Positions 18,809 through 28,593 of a stretch of DNA of 64,000 nucleotides are shown piece by piece. How positions within the stretch are numbered: the first letter of the stretch is position 1; every line of letters begins with the position of its first letter. Position numbers and translations under genes: made by a program. The DNA comes from Craterilacuibacter sinensis (lineage in GTDB: Bacteria; Pseudomonadota; Gammaproteobacteria; Burkholderiales; Chromobacteriaceae). The notes below the pieces were generated by a model that saw only the letters and a list, made by a program, of their open reading frames with translations, made no database searches and was not told the origin of the DNA. Where the stretch lies: contig NZ_WSSB01000010.1 of NCBI RefSeq assembly GCF_009831765.1, positions 1 through 64,000 on the forward strand, read 5' to 3'.

Positions 18809-18867
18809 GCCCACCCCTTTATCCAGAATCGACAGCAAAACGCGCCCCAAAGGGCGCGCCGGTTTTT

Positions 18868-19344
18868 TTAGATATATTTGACGTCGAGTATCTCGTACTC
18901 GCGTATGCCGCCAGGCGCCATCACCTCGGCCACATCACCGGCTTCCTTGCCGATCAGCGCGCGGGCGATAGGCGAATTGACCGAGACCTTGCCGACCTTG
19001 ATATCCGCTTCATCGTCACCCACGATCTGGTAGGTCACTTCGTCTTCGCTCTCCAGATCCATCAGCTCGACGGTCGCGGCAAACACCACACGGCCTTCGG
19101 CATCCAGTTCCTGCGGATTGATAATCTGGGCATTGGAGAGTTTACCCTCCAGCTCGGCAATACGGCCTTCGACAAAAGCCTGGCGCTCCTTGGCGGCATC
19201 GTATTCGGCGTTTTCCGACAGGTCACCGTGCGAACGTGCTTCGGCGATGGCCGCAATCACATCCGGACGCTCCACGCTTTTCAGGCGCTGCAGCTCTTCT
19301 TTCAGCAGCTCCGCACCGTACACAGTCAACGGGACTTTGATCAT
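18868..19344 (-). CDS. greA: Transcription elongation factor GreA
   Basis: GreA rescues backtracked RNA polymerase by stimulating transcript cleavage. The 158-residue protein has the N-terminal coiled coil (about residues 5-75) with the acidic tip [18 protein letters not shown], and a C-terminal FKBP-like domain with [14 protein letters not shown]. The ATG at 19344 ([10 protein letters not shown]) follows GGAGAAAAG; the frame upstream crosses the carB terminator. It lies downstream of carB, with a terminator hairpin in the gap. Confidence 0.96.
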   Translation of the reverse strand: MIKVPLTVYGAELLKEELQRLKSVERPDVIAAIAEARSHGDLSENAEYDAAKERQAFVEGRIAELEGKLSNAQIINPQELDAEGRVVFAATVELMDLESEDEVTYQIVGDDEADIKVGKVSVNSPIARALIGKEAGDVAEVMAPGGIREYEILDVKYI

Positions 19345-19375
19345 TCTTTTCTCCACTGGCGGCCCTGCCGCCCTC

Positions 19376-19413
19376 AACAAAAACACAAGCCGCCGTCCTG
19401 AGGACGGCGGCTT
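19376..19413 (-). terminator. Terminator between carB and greA
   Basis: AAGCCGCCGTCC and GGACGGCGGCTT (19387-19398, 19402-19413) form a perfect twelve-pair stem with a three-base loop. On the minus strand it is followed by the interrupted T-tract GTGTTTTTGTT. It ends about 32 bases before the greA start codon. Confidence 0.8.
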
Positions 19414-19490
19414 TGCGGATAGATTTTTCCGGATTGTACCGGCAAAACGCATACACAACCAAGCATTGCACGCGTTTTGCCGGCGGAAAA

Positions 19491-22400
19491 TCAGCGTTTG
19501 ATGCGAGCGTGCAATTCCTGCAGGCTGTAAATACCGAAATCATCCAGCTGCAGGCCGACACACAAGGCTTGGGCACCAGCCAGCGTGGTCGATTGCGGGA
19601 TACGCGCCTGCAAGGCCGAACGGCGGATGGAGTGGCTATCCTGAATCGCCTGACGCTTTTCATCCACGGTATTGATCACCAATGCGATTTCACCATTCTT
19701 GATCAAGTCGACGATATGCGGGCGCCCTTCGGCCACCTTGTTCACCACCTGCACGATCAGGCCTGCATCCGACAAGACCTTGGCCGTACCGCGTGTGGCG
19801 CAAACACCAAAACCCAGTCTTTGCAGCTCGCGCGCCACCTCGACACAGCCGTTCTTGTCACCGGCACGCACCGACATAAACACCTTGCCGGTACGCGGCA
19901 GCTTGTCGCCGGCAGCCAGCTGGCTCTTGACGAAGGCTTCGGCAAAGCTGTTACCCACCCCCATCACTTCGCCGGTCGACTTCATTTCCGGCCCGAGAAT
20001 GGTGTCCACGCCCGGGAACTTGATGAATGGGAATACGGCTTCTTTAACCGCGTAATAAGGCGGAATCACCTCGGCGGTAAAGCCCTGCTCCACCAGCGAG
20101 ATGCCGGCCATGGCGCGCGCGGCGATCTTGGCCAGCGGCGCGCTGGTCACTTTGGACACGAAAGGCACGGTACGGCTGGCGCGCGGGTTCACTTCCAGCA
20201 CATAAATGGTATCGCCCTGAATGGCGAACTGCACATTCATCAGACCGACCACATTCAAGGCACGCGCCATGGCTATGGTCTGGCGACGGATCTCGTCCTG
20301 TACCGCTGGGAACAGGCTGTAAGGCGGCAAGGAGCACGCCGAGTCGCCAGAGTGAACCCCCGCCTGCTCGATATGCTGCATGATGCCGCCGATGACCACA
20401 TTCACGCCGTCGGACACACAGTCCACATCGACTTCGATGGCATCGTTCAGGAAGCGGTCGAGCAAGACCGGGCTGTCATTGGAAACCTTGACCGCCTCGC
20501 GCATATAGCGCTCAAGATCTGCCGGCTCGTGCACGATTTCCATCGCACGCCCCCCCAGCACATAAGACGGGCGTACCACCAGCGGATAGCCGATCTCTTC
20601 GGCCAGACGCATGGCGTCGGCCGGCGTGCGCGCGGTACGGTTAGGCGGCTGCTTAAGTGCCAGTTCCTGCAACAGCTTCTGGAAACGTTCGCGGTCTTCG
20701 GCCGCATCAATCATGTCGGGGCTGGTGCCGATAATCGGCACACCGGCCGCTTCCAGCGCGCGCGCCAGTTTCAGCGGCGTCTGGCCGCCATATTGCACAA
20801 TCACGCCGAACGGCTTTTCGACATGGCAGACTTCCAGCACGTCTTCCAGCGTCAAGGGCTCGAAATACAGACGATCCGAGGTGTCGTAATCGGTAGACAC
20901 GGTTTCCGGGTTGCAGTTGACCATGATGGTCTCAAAACCGGACTCGCGCAGAGCCAGCGCCGCATGCACGCAGCAGTAGTCGAACTCGATACCCTGACCG
21001 ATGCGGTTAGGTCCGCCGCCCAGCACCATAATCTTTTTATTATTGGTCGGACGCGACTCGCACTCTTCCTCATAGGTCGAGTACATATAAGCGGTATTGG
21101 TCGCGAACTCGGCCGCGCAGGTATCCACGCGCTTGTATACCGGACGGATATCCAGCGCCCAGCGCTTGGCACGCACCCCCGCCTGATCGGTATCCAGCAG
21201 CAGCGCCAGACGCCGGTCGGAGAAACCCTTGCGCTTGAGACGGAACATCTCGCCATGCGCCAGATCCTCGATACGGCGGCCACGCAGTGCCTGCTCTTCG
21301 CCTACCAGATCTTCGATCTGGGCCAGGAACCACGGATCGATCTTGCTGATGGCAAACACATCGTCGCGGCTCAGACCGATACGGAAGGCATCGGCCACAT
21401 AGAGAATGCGGTCCGGGCCTGGCGTACCCAGCTCGTGACGTATGGTTTCTTCGCTGGTCGTTTGTTCGTCAAAACCCGACAGACCGGTCTCCAGACCGCG
21501 CAGCGCCTTTTGCAGCGATTCCTGCAAGGAACGGCCCATGGCCATCACCTCGCCCACCGACTTCATCTGCGTCGTCAGTCTGTCGTCGGCCAGCGGAAAC
21601 TTCTCGAAGGTAAAGCGCGGGATCTTGGTCACGACGTAATCGATAGACGGCTCGAACGATGCCGGGGTCGCACCGCCGGTAATGTCGTTTTTCAGCTCGT
21701 CCAGCGTGTAGCCGACCGCCAGCTTAGCGGCGATCTTGGCGATCGGGAAGCCGGTCGCCTTGGACGCCAGCGCCGACGAACGCGACACACGCGGGTTCAT
21801 CTCGATCACGATCATTTCGCCGTTGTCCGGATTGATCGCGAACTGCACATTGGAGCCGCCGGTATCCACCCCGATCTCGCGCAATACCGCGATCGAGGCG
21901 TTACGCATGATCTGGTATTCCTTGTCGGTCAGCGTCTGCGCCGGCGCGACGGTGATGGAGTCGCCGGTATGCACGCCCATCGGGTCGAAGTTCTCGATCG
22001 AGCAGATAATGATGCAGTTGTCGGCACGGTCGCGCACCACCTCCATCTCGTACTCTTTCCAGCCCAGCACCGATTGTTCGATCAGCAATTCATTGGTCGG
22101 GGACGCCTCGAAACCGCGCTCGCAGATGGCGAGGAATTCTTCACGGTTGTAGGCAATGCCCCCGCCCGAACCGCCCATAGTAAAGGATGGACGGATCAGC
22201 GTCGGATAGCCGACCTTGGCTTGCGCCTCCAGCGACTCTTCCAGCGTGTGGCAGATAAAGGACAGCGGGCAGGACAGGCCGATCTTGGCCATGGCTTCTT
22301 TAAAGCGGCCGCGGTCTTCGGCCTTGTCGATCGCATCTTCCGATGCACCGATCAGCTCGACCTGGTATTTCTCCAGCACGCCGTGACGCGACAGATCCAG

Positions 22401-22697
22401 TGCGCAATTCAGCGCAGTCTGCCCGCCCATGGTCGGCAAAATGGCATCGGGGCGCTCGCGCGCAATAATTTTCTCCACCACCTGCCACGAGATCGGCTCG
22501 ATATAGGTGACGTCGGCCATCTCCGGATCGGTCATGATGGTGGCCGGGTTGGAGTTGACCAGAATGACTTTGTAGCCCTCTTCGCGCAGCGCCTTGCAGG
22601 CCTGTGCGCCGGAATAGTCGAATTCGCACGCCTGCCCGATGACGATGGGGCCGGCGCCTATGATAAGAATGCTTTTAATGTCGTTACGCTTGGGCAT
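19491..22697 (-). CDS. carB: Carbamoyl-phosphate synthase, large subunit
   Basis: CarB (1068 residues) makes carbamoyl phosphate from bicarbonate, ammonia and two ATP, for pyrimidines and arginine. Both ATP-grasp halves are present: the first around residues 1-400 ([22 protein letters not shown] at the start, GMGSGGG-like phosphate loop written GGSGGGIA near 175), the second around 550-930 ([20 protein letters not shown] near 558). The C-terminal MGS-like allosteric domain carries the regulatory region ([11 protein letters not shown] near residue 945). Length is standard. It is separated from carA by leuE. Confidence 0.97.
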   Translation of the reverse strand: MPKRNDIKSILIIGAGPIVIGQACEFDYSGAQACKALREEGYKVILVNSNPATIMTDPEMADVTYIEPISWQVVEKIIARERPDAILPTMGGQTALNCALDLSRHGVLEKYQVELIGASEDAIDKAEDRGRFKEAMAKIGLSCPLSFICHTLEESLEAQAKVGYPTLIRPSFTMGGSGGGIAYNREEFLAICERGFEASPTNELLIEQSVLGWKEYEMEVVRDRADNCIIICSIENFDPMGVHTGDSITVAPAQTLTDKEYQIMRNASIAVLREIGVDTGGSNVQFAINPDNGEMIVIEMNPRVSRSSALASKATGFPIAKIAAKLAVGYTLDELKNDITGGATPASFEPSIDYVVTKIPRFTFEKFPLADDRLTTQMKSVGEVMAMGRSLQESLQKALRGLETGLSGFDEQTTSEETIRHELGTPGPDRILYVADAFRIGLSRDDVFAISKIDPWFLAQIEDLVGEEQALRGRRIEDLAHGEMFRLKRKGFSDRRLALLLDTDQAGVRAKRWALDIRPVYKRVDTCAAEFATNTAYMYSTYEEECESRPTNNKKIMVLGGGPNRIGQGIEFDYCCVHAALALRESGFETIMVNCNPETVSTDYDTSDRLYFEPLTLEDVLEVCHVEKPFGVIVQYGGQTPLKLARALEAAGVPIIGTSPDMIDAAEDRERFQKLLQELALKQPPNRTARTPADAMRLAEEIGYPLVVRPSYVLGGRAMEIVHEPADLERYMREAVKVSNDSPVLLDRFLNDAIEVDVDCVSDGVNVVIGGIMQHIEQAGVHSGDSACSLPPYSLFPAVQDEIRRQTIAMARALNVVGLMNVQFAIQGDTIYVLEVNPRASRTVPFVSKVTSAPLAKIAARAMAGISLVEQGFTAEVIPPYYAVKEAVFPFIKFPGVDTILGPEMKSTGEVMGVGNSFAEAFVKSQLAAGDKLPRTGKVFMSVRAGDKNGCVEVARELQRLGFGVCATRGTAKVLSDAGLIVQVVNKVAEGRPHIVDLIKNGEIALVINTVDEKRQAIQDSHSIRRSALQARIPQSTTLAGAQALCVGLQLDDFGIYSLQELHARIKR

Positions 22698-22720
22698 GAT
22701 GTTCTCTAATTTTCAGGTAT

Positions 22721-23374
22721 TCAGTTGAGTCCCGCGCTAGCCAGCTTGGCGCCAAAACCCAGAAACATGAGCCCTACGCCACCGCTGGCGGCACTGGCCA
22801 GCCGGCGCCGGGCTCGAAATGCCGCCGCCAGATGGTTGCCGGCCATAATCAGTACGGCCAGATAGCTCATGCTGCACACTTGCAGGATCGCGCCCAGTGC
22901 GGCAAAGGTCAGCACCGGATAGGCATAACCCGGGTCGACGAACTGCACGAAAAACGACAGGAAAAACAGGATGGCCTTAGGGTTCATCAGACTGATGCTC
23001 AGTGCGCGTTTGAACGGATTTTTCGCGTCCGCCAGCACCACGGCCGGCGCAGCCTCAGGCGCAAGCGCGGGTTTGCGCCAGCCTTGCCACGCCCCCTTGA
23101 GCATATTGAGCCCTATCCACGCCAAATAGGCGCCGCCGCTGTACTTGAGCAGCACAAACAGCATGGGGTTGGCCTTAAGCAAGCTGGCAGCCCCGGTTGC
23201 TGCCGCCAGCATCAGGATCGCATCACCGACAAAGACCCCCAATGCGCCCTGAAAGCCGGCACGCACCCCGCGCTGACCTGCCACCGACAACACATACAGC
23301 GAGTTGGGCCCCGGCAACAGGATGATGAAAATCGTCCCGATAAGGTAGGTCAGCGGATCGGTAATGCCCAGCAT
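22721..23374 (-). CDS. leuE: LeuE-like leucine exporter (LysE/RhtB family)
   Basis: The 217-residue inner-membrane exporter resembles E. coli LeuE along its length: TYLIGTIFIILLPGPNSLYVL at the N-terminus (the PGPN motif of LysE/RhtB), GVFVGDAILM near residue 45, and the FKRALSISLMNPKAILFFLSFF segment near residues 120-141 followed by VQFVD. About six helices are visible. The start follows AGGAGG. It lies between carA (22 bases away) and carB (23 bases away), so it must be cotranscribed with them. The leucine specificity is inferred from similarity only. Confidence 0.8.
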   Translation of the reverse strand: MLGITDPLTYLIGTIFIILLPGPNSLYVLSVAGQRGVRAGFQGALGVFVGDAILMLAAATGAASLLKANPMLFVLLKYSGGAYLAWIGLNMLKGAWQGWRKPALAPEAAPAVVLADAKNPFKRALSISLMNPKAILFFLSFFVQFVDPGYAYPVLTFAALGAILQVCSMSYLAVLIMAGNHLAAAFRARRRLASAASGGVGLMFLGFGAKLASAGLN

Positions 23375-23396
23375 CTCGGCCTCCTGTCTCTGTCGC

Positions 23397-24524
23397 TTAG
23401 TCTTGTGCGTCCATCGCCGCGGTAAAGCGGTCGAACAGATAGGCCACGTCGTTCGGCCCCGGGCTCGCTTCCGGGTGTCCCTGGAACGAGAAGGCCGGAC
23501 GGTCGGTCAAGGCAATGCCCTGTACCGTGCCATCGAACAGCGAACGGTGGGTCACGCGCACATTGGCCGGCAAGCTGGTTTCATCCACCTGGAAGCCGTG
23601 GTTCTGACTGGTAATCATGACGCGGCCGGAGTCGAGATCCTGTACCGGATGGTTGGCACCATGGTGACCGAACTTCATCTTGCTGGTCTTGCCGCCGGCG
23701 GCCAGACCCAGGAGCTGATGCCCAAGGCAAATGCCGAACACCGGCGTGCGCGTGGCCAGAATGTCGCGGATGGCAGTAATCGCGTAATCACAAGGCTCCG
23801 GATCGCCCGGACCATTCGAGAGGAACACGCCATGCGGGTTCAGTGCCAGCACTTCGGCTGCCGGGGTTTTGGCCGGCACCACGGTCAGGCGGCAGCCGCG
23901 CTCGGCCAGCATCCTCAGGATGTTGTGCTTGACGCCGAAATCGTAAGCCACCACGTGATAGCGCGCTTCGCCCTGCTCGGTATAGCCCTCGCCCAGACGC
24001 CATTCGCGCGTCGTCCATTTATAAGGTGCATCACAGCTGACCACTTGCGCCAGATCCTGCCCGGCCATGGAGCCGAAACCGCGCGCCAGTTCAATGGCGC
24101 GTGCTTCATCGATTTCGCCAGCCATGATGCAGCCGGCCTGTGCCCCGCCTTCACGCAGGATACGGGTCAGGCGGCGGGTGTCGATGTCGGCGATGGCGAC
24201 GGTATGGTTGGCCTTGAGGTAATCCGACAGGGAGGCCTCGGCGCGGAAATTGCTGTGCAGCAAGGGCAGATCGCGAATGATCAGGCCGGATGCAAAAACG
24301 GCGCCGGATTCGGTATCTTCCGAATTGGCGCCGACATTGCCGATATGCGGGTAAGTCAGGGTGACGATTTGTTTGGTGTAGGACGGGTCGGTCAGAATTT
24401 CCTGATAACCGGTCATGGCGGTATTGAATACCACTTCGCCGACGGTATGACCGACAGCACCGATAGCTGTACCCTTGAAGACGGTGCCGTCAGCGAGGGC
24501 AAGAATGGCGGGTACGGTAGACAC
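23397..24524 (-). CDS. carA: Carbamoyl-phosphate synthase, small (glutaminase) subunit
   Basis: CarA (375 residues) hydrolyses glutamine and passes ammonia to CarB. The class I glutamine amidotransferase nucleophile is the cysteine in [10 protein letters not shown] (about residue 260), with the catalytic His and Glu in the [11 protein letters not shown] segment near residue 350. The N-terminal domain begins [15 protein letters not shown]. The start is a GTG at 24524, with AGGAG seven bases upstream. It heads the carA-leuE-carB unit behind a promoter with a palindrome. Confidence 0.97.
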   Translation of the reverse strand: MSTVPAILALADGTVFKGTAIGAVGHTVGEVVFNTAMTGYQEILTDPSYTKQIVTLTYPHIGNVGANSEDTESGAVFASGLIIRDLPLLHSNFRAEASLSDYLKANHTVAIADIDTRRLTRILREGGAQAGCIMAGEIDEARAIELARGFGSMAGQDLAQVVSCDAPYKWTTREWRLGEGYTEQGEARYHVVAYDFGVKHNILRMLAERGCRLTVVPAKTPAAEVLALNPHGVFLSNGPGDPEPCDYAITAIRDILATRTPVFGICLGHQLLGLAAGGKTSKMKFGHHGANHPVQDLDSGRVMITSQNHGFQVDETSLPANVRVTHRSLFDGTVQGIALTDRPAFSFQGHPEASPGPNDVAYLFDRFTAAMDAQD

Positions 24525-24575
24525 AGGCTAGCTCCTGAATGATTGTTGCAGATTCTTTATCGTTTTTATGTAGTG

Positions 24576-24605
24576 AACGGGACGCAGCCTTAAGCTTGTC
24601 CCGTT
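24576..24605 (-). promoter_or_regulatory. Hairpin in the carA leader
   Basis: AACGGGAC and GTCCCGTT (24576-24583, 24598-24605) form a perfect eight-pair stem with a fourteen-base loop, within the roughly 90-base leader predicted for carA. No T-tract follows on the minus strand, so it is not a plain terminator. A role in leader control is possible but unproven. Confidence 0.45.
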
Positions 24606-24620
24606 TGGTTAAACCCGCCC

Positions 24621-24650
24621 ATCATACCTATATTGCATTGCAATATGCAA
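24621..24650 (-). promoter_or_regulatory. carA promoter overlapped by a perfect palindrome
   Basis: On the minus strand -35 TTGCAT (24650-24645) and -10 TATGAT (24626-24621) are 18 bases apart. The perfect inverted repeat ATATTGCA-T-TGCAATAT (plus-strand reading, 24630-24646) overlaps the -35 and spacer, a classic operator position. It starts four bases beyond the gspN stop codon. The binding protein is unknown. Confidence 0.6.
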
Positions 24651-24653
24651 GTA

Positions 24654-25400
24654 TCAAACGCCTGTTTGAACTTTCCAGCTGACGCGATCCGGCCCGGAAG
24701 GCTGGCCCAGCATCAGCATCAGCGGACGCAAAGCCAGGTAGGCATCGGGACTGCTACTGGCCGACCCGCCAAAATCAGGCAGCTTGCCCGACTGCCATTG
24801 CCCCTGCCCCTCAATCTGCAAGGGGCCGGATAAAGTCTGCAGCGCCAGCCCCAAAGCCGGTCCTTGCCCGCTCACCTGCAACTGGTAACTACCAAAGGGA
24901 CGGATACGCGTCAAAGGCGATGCTGCGCCCAGCCAGCTGATGCGCGCACCGCCGCTAAAACCATCGCGCCCATGACCCAGACTCTGCAACTCCAGCTTAA
25001 GCAAGCCCCCCAGACGCGCAGCACGCCAAGTGTCCGACAAACCGGCAACAGCGGCCACCGGTAGCGAGAAGCTGATATTGTCCAGCTGCCAGCTGTTTGG
25101 CGTCAGGCGTAGCGCCCCCGTGCCGGCATCCGTTTGCAAGCGCCAGCCCAATGCCCCTTTGAATAAGGCGCCCGGCTCGAGCTGCCAGACAAGCCGGCTC
25201 ATCGCCAGCACAGAGCCATCCTCGGCGATAAATACCGGCCGCCCCTGCCCCGACCATAGCGTGCCTTGCACCTCGCTCAGTTGCCAGCGCGACTGGGTAA
25301 GATCGCTTAGCGGCACGGACAGCCAGGTAGCCGGCAGTGCAGCAAGCGCGCCAAACAGCAAGACCGGCACCGTCAGCAGCCACAACCAGCGCCGCTTCAT
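24654..25400 (-). CDS. gspN: Type II secretion system protein N
   Basis: The 248-residue protein has an N-terminal signal-anchor (LWLLTVPVLLFGALAALPATW) and then a periplasmic, beta-rich region with LSEVQGTLWSGQGRPVF and later LQIEGQGQW, typical of the GspN/XcpP-N family, an accessory inner-membrane component found at the end of gsp operons. It overlaps gspM by four bases. No terminator follows; the carA promoter begins right after its stop, so secretion transcripts could read through into carA. Confidence 0.85.
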   Translation of the reverse strand: MKRRWLWLLTVPVLLFGALAALPATWLSVPLSDLTQSRWQLSEVQGTLWSGQGRPVFIAEDGSVLAMSRLVWQLEPGALFKGALGWRLQTDAGTGALRLTPNSWQLDNISFSLPVAAVAGLSDTWRAARLGGLLKLELQSLGHGRDGFSGGARISWLGAASPLTRIRPFGSYQLQVSGQGPALGLALQTLSGPLQIEGQGQWQSGKLPDFGGSASSSPDAYLALRPLMLMLGQPSGPDRVSWKVQTGV

Positions 25401-25900
25401 GCGCGTCCACCGCCATGCACCAGCACCGCATCCAGCTTAACCATGCCGGGCGCCGTCGATGCCGCCGTTTTCATGCGCAGCACGCGCACCTGCTGCAAAG
25501 CCAGTTGACCGGCAAAACCCAGCCAGGCATCAAAGGGCAACTCCCCGCTCATGCGCACGCCCTGATCACCCTCGGCCGCCAGCGCCCAGGTACCGGGCAA
25601 AGACTGCGCTTTGGCACTGCGTTCGATCAGCGTCTGCAAATCGGCCGCATTCAGCGTAGCAACCAGAGGCTGGCGTTTTAACGCATTGGCTTCGGCAATC
25701 AGCTTGCGGTCAAATACCAGCTCGGCCTCCATGCGCACAACCTGGGTACGGGTTTTCGCCACATAACGGCTGGCCGGCTCCCATAACAGCAGATAAGCCA
25801 TGGCCAGCAGCACCACCGCACTCATTACGCCCAGCATGCGCTGCTCGCGCAATGTCAGCTGGCGCCAACGGGCAAGCAGCGTTTTTTTCCACCCACTCAT
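25397..25900 (-). CDS. gspM: Type II secretion system protein M
   Basis: GspM is a bitopic inner-membrane protein that pairs with GspL in the assembly platform. The 167-residue protein has an N-terminal cytoplasmic stretch with LTLREQRML, one transmembrane helix at about residues 23-40, and a periplasmic ferredoxin-like region. The REQRML motif is typical of GspM. It starts one base beyond the gspL stop and overlaps gspN, inside the gspC-N operon. Confidence 0.88.
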   Translation of the reverse strand: MSGWKKTLLARWRQLTLREQRMLGVMSAVVLLAMAYLLLWEPASRYVAKTRTQVVRMEAELVFDRKLIAEANALKRQPLVATLNAADLQTLIERSAKAQSLPGTWALAAEGDQGVRMSGELPFDAWLGFAGQLALQQVRVLRMKTAASTAPGMVKLDAVLVHGGGRA

Positions 25901-25901
25901 T

Positions 25902-27059
25902 TTATGGCTCCCTCGTCAAAATCCACTCGCGCACACCACCTTCGCTGCGTCGGACATTCAACAGCACGCCGCTGCCGGCTAACTGCTGGCGATAGCGCTC
26001 GAACGCCTCGTCCGGCAAGGCTGGAGCGCGTAGCTGTACACGCCCGCCCTCCGTTTCCAGCGCACTCAGATTGAGCGTATTTCCGGCGACTTCACCCAGC
26101 CTGGCCATCAGATAAAGCGCATCATCGCGCACCGCCTGACCTCGCTCGGCGCGCAGATTATCCACTACGCGCATCAGCGGCAAAGCCGTCGCACCAGGTA
26201 AAGCCTGCGCCCCAAGCAAAGGCTGGGTCAGGCTGCGAATCTCGCTTGTCAGGCTGTGCTTGCGCCAGGCCAGCCAGCCAGCCTCCCCCAGGAGCAGAGC
26301 CAGTTGGCCGGCAAACAGCACAGCCAGAATGATGCCGCTTGTTTTCAATGCCGGCGCCCACGCCCGCCACAGGCGATTGGAGGCCAGCTCTCCCATGGCA
26401 AAATCATAGGGCGAAGCCATACGCCCCTGCTGCCAGCCGGCGGCCGCTTCGCGCACTAACGCCACCCCGGGCAAGGCTTCCACATCACCGCACAGATGCT
26501 GCACTTCGGGTGCGCCCTCGCCAAGCAGACGTGCCGCCAGCGCATCACCCACGACGCCCTGCGGCAATACGCAAGCCTGGGTATGCGAGCGGCGCACGAT
26601 ACGCCCGCTGGCACAGTTCGCCAGCAGCCACTGCCCCGGCAACGGCTCGGGCAGACACATTTCCTCGGGAATGATGCGGTCAGGCGCACGCCCCAGCTGC
26701 TTGAGCATGGCCACCGCCCGGCGCAGGACAAACGCCTCGACGACCGCCACCGCACTCAGCCCTTCTTCCATGCCACCCAAGGCATAGAGATTGGCTGCCG
26801 GATCGCTGGCTAACTGCTCTTCCAGCGCAAAACCTGCGGCGGCAAGCTGGCGCTCGCGACTCGCCTGCGGCAGCTTGACCCGGGTAAACAGGGTCAGGCT
26901 GGCCGGCAGGATCAATTCGGTACTATTGCTTGCAGGCCAGTGCGCGGGCGAGTCATCCCCCGTACCAAGGCATTCACCACTGGCTGCAATCAGCGCCCAG
27001 GCAAGGCCGGGCTCGCTATCCGGCCAGCTCGGGCGCAACATCAGTCTAAGAACAGTCAT
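25902..27059 (-). CDS. gspL: Type II secretion system protein L
   Basis: GspL links the ATPase GspE to the inner-membrane platform. From the ATG at 27059 (MTVLRLMLRP, overlapping the gspK stop by four bases) the protein has 385 residues: a cytoplasmic actin-like domain (about residues 1-235), a transmembrane helix (about 242-262, SGIILAVLFAGQLALLLG), and a periplasmic ferredoxin-like domain. The longer upstream frame lies within gspK and is not used. Confidence 0.9.
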   Translation of the reverse strand: MTVLRLMLRPSWPDSEPGLAWALIAASGECLGTGDDSPAHWPASNSTELILPASLTLFTRVKLPQASRERQLAAAGFALEEQLASDPAANLYALGGMEEGLSAVAVVEAFVLRRAVAMLKQLGRAPDRIIPEEMCLPEPLPGQWLLANCASGRIVRRSHTQACVLPQGVVGDALAARLLGEGAPEVQHLCGDVEALPGVALVREAAAGWQQGRMASPYDFAMGELASNRLWRAWAPALKTSGIILAVLFAGQLALLLGEAGWLAWRKHSLTSEIRSLTQPLLGAQALPGATALPLMRVVDNLRAERGQAVRDDALYLMARLGEVAGNTLNLSALETEGGRVQLRAPALPDEAFERYRQQLAGSGVLLNVRRSEGGVREWILTREP

Positions 27060-28033
27060 CGGGTTTCTGTCTGTGAAGGGGGTCTGCCGTCCAGAGTGCG
27101 CGAGCCGGCAAGCAGCCGGCCATCCTCGCGCCACACCAGCCGGGTGGTAAATTCGTCACGCAAAATCAGCGCTGCCACGCTTAAACGCACGGCAGCCTGA
27201 CGCACCTCGCTTTGCAGCAGGAAATAACGACTGCGCGTCGCCAGTGCAATACCTTCCGGCAACTGGGCCCGCGCCGGCAAACGGGCGCGAAAATCCGCCT
27301 CGTCGATAAAATGGTTGTCTATGCGCTGGTTGATCAGGCCCTGCAGCTCGCCGGCGTTCACACCCTGTACCAGCGCACGCATCAGCTCGGGGCTGGCGGT
27401 GTTGACATTGATGGCCGTCGCCATGTTTTCCGGCAGTGCCACCACATGCGGGCTCAAGCGTGCCAGCACCTCGGGGCGATAGCCTTGCACCCAGGCCAGC
27501 TGCCCCGCACGTGCAAGCGGCGCATTCAGCGAGCGATAAGGCGGGCGCAGCGCCAGATAGTCACCCGACTCGGCACCGCCCGCGCGCTTGTCGTCGTCCG
27601 CATCCACATAATCGGCCAGACTGTCGGCAAGCTCAGGGGGTAGCCTGAGTTCGGCGAGCAGACGCCGGTATAGCGCCAGCTGCGGCGCTGAAACCACGCC
27701 GCCCTGCACCAGATTATTCAGATTGAAGCGACCCTGCGCATCAGCCAGCGTGCCGCGTACATCGACCCCTTGCGCATCGGTCTTGGGCAGAGGCTGGGCC
27801 CATAGTTCGGACAAGCTATCCACCGACGAGGTTTCCCCGTCGTAATGCAGGATTTCCATCGCCCAGCCCAGGCCGCCATCGGCCACCAGCCGGGTTTGCG
27901 CGCGTGCGCGGTCATTATCGACCTGGCGCAGCCACAAGCCCTGCTGCCACAACACCAGTGCCGAAACGGTGGTTGCCAGCGCCACAATCAATAACGCCAT
28001 CACCACCGCCATACCAGCCTCGCGCTGCCTCAT
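27056..28033 (-). CDS. gspK: Type II secretion minor pseudopilin K
   Basis: GspK caps the pseudopilus tip together with GspI and GspJ. The 325-residue protein begins with a short basic leader ending at Gly7 and then a hydrophobic helix (VVMALLIVALATTVSALVLW). As is usual for GspK, the Glu at position +5 of the mature protein is missing (Met12). The large globular domain includes NVNTASPELMRAL near residue 212. It overlaps gspJ and gspL by four bases each. Confidence 0.92.
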   Translation of the reverse strand: MRQREAGMAVVMALLIVALATTVSALVLWQQGLWLRQVDNDRARAQTRLVADGGLGWAMEILHYDGETSSVDSLSELWAQPLPKTDAQGVDVRGTLADAQGRFNLNNLVQGGVVSAPQLALYRRLLAELRLPPELADSLADYVDADDDKRAGGAESGDYLALRPPYRSLNAPLARAGQLAWVQGYRPEVLARLSPHVVALPENMATAINVNTASPELMRALVQGVNAGELQGLINQRIDNHFIDEADFRARLPARAQLPEGIALATRSRYFLLQSEVRQAAVRLSVAALILRDEFTTRLVWREDGRLLAGSRTLDGRPPSQTETR

Positions 28034-28593
28034 GGCAAACTCCAGACGCGGCGCACGCGCTGGCCACCGGCCAGTGTCACCGACATCACCAGCGCCCGCG
28101 CATCCAAGCCGCCACCATCCGCCAGCGGCCAGCTTTCGCTCTCGTTCCCATCCGCCAGCATCACGCTAAAGCGGGTGCGGCTGGTCGCATCCAGCAGGCG
28201 CTGCGGCAGGATTTCCCTATCCAGCCCGGCAAGAGCGGCGCTCCACTGCAAGCCGCTATCATCGGCCAGATAATGGCGCAGCTCGCGCCCCTCGGGGCTT
28301 TTGCTGCTGTAACCGGCCAGTTGCAAATGCTGCTTGCCGTTTTCGCTCTGCAGTTGCAAGGCAGGACCTGCCGAATCCTTGCCCGTATTTTCACGCGTCA
28401 GGCGACCGACATCGGACTCTACCCTGCGCATCACCCGCGCAAGTCCGACCCATTCATCCGACAAGCTGACCAGACGCTCGCGTGCGATCAGCAGTGACGA
28501 GAAGGCCTTGTAACCCAGCACCGACAAAATGGCCATCAGGCTCATCGCCACCAGAATCTCGATCAGGGTCATGCCGCGCTCGCGTATCGCCAT
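28030..28593 (-). CDS. gspJ: Type II secretion minor pseudopilin J
   Basis: The 187-residue pseudopilin has the prepilin signature ERG-MTLIEILVAMSLMAILSVLGY, with cleavage expected after Gly7 and Glu at +5 (Glu12). Met replaces the usual Phe at +1. The C-terminal globular part holds residues typical of GspJ (RLTRENTG, LAGYSSKS). It overlaps gspK by four bases and gspI by one. Confidence 0.92.
   Translation of the reverse strand: MAIRERGMTLIEILVAMSLMAILSVLGYKAFSSLLIARERLVSLSDEWVGLARVMRRVESDVGRLTRENTGKDSAGPALQLQSENGKQHLQLAGYSSKSPEGRELRHYLADDSGLQWSAALAGLDREILPQRLLDATSRTRFSVMLADGNESESWPLADGGGLDARALVMSVTLAGGQRVRRVWSLP

Noticed and set aside
19413-22709. A 1098-codon open frame on the plus strand opposite carB
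   Set aside because: It is the antisense shadow of a GC-rich gene. carB is a complete, well-conserved protein, and the antisense product is His/Arg/Gln-rich with no family resemblance.
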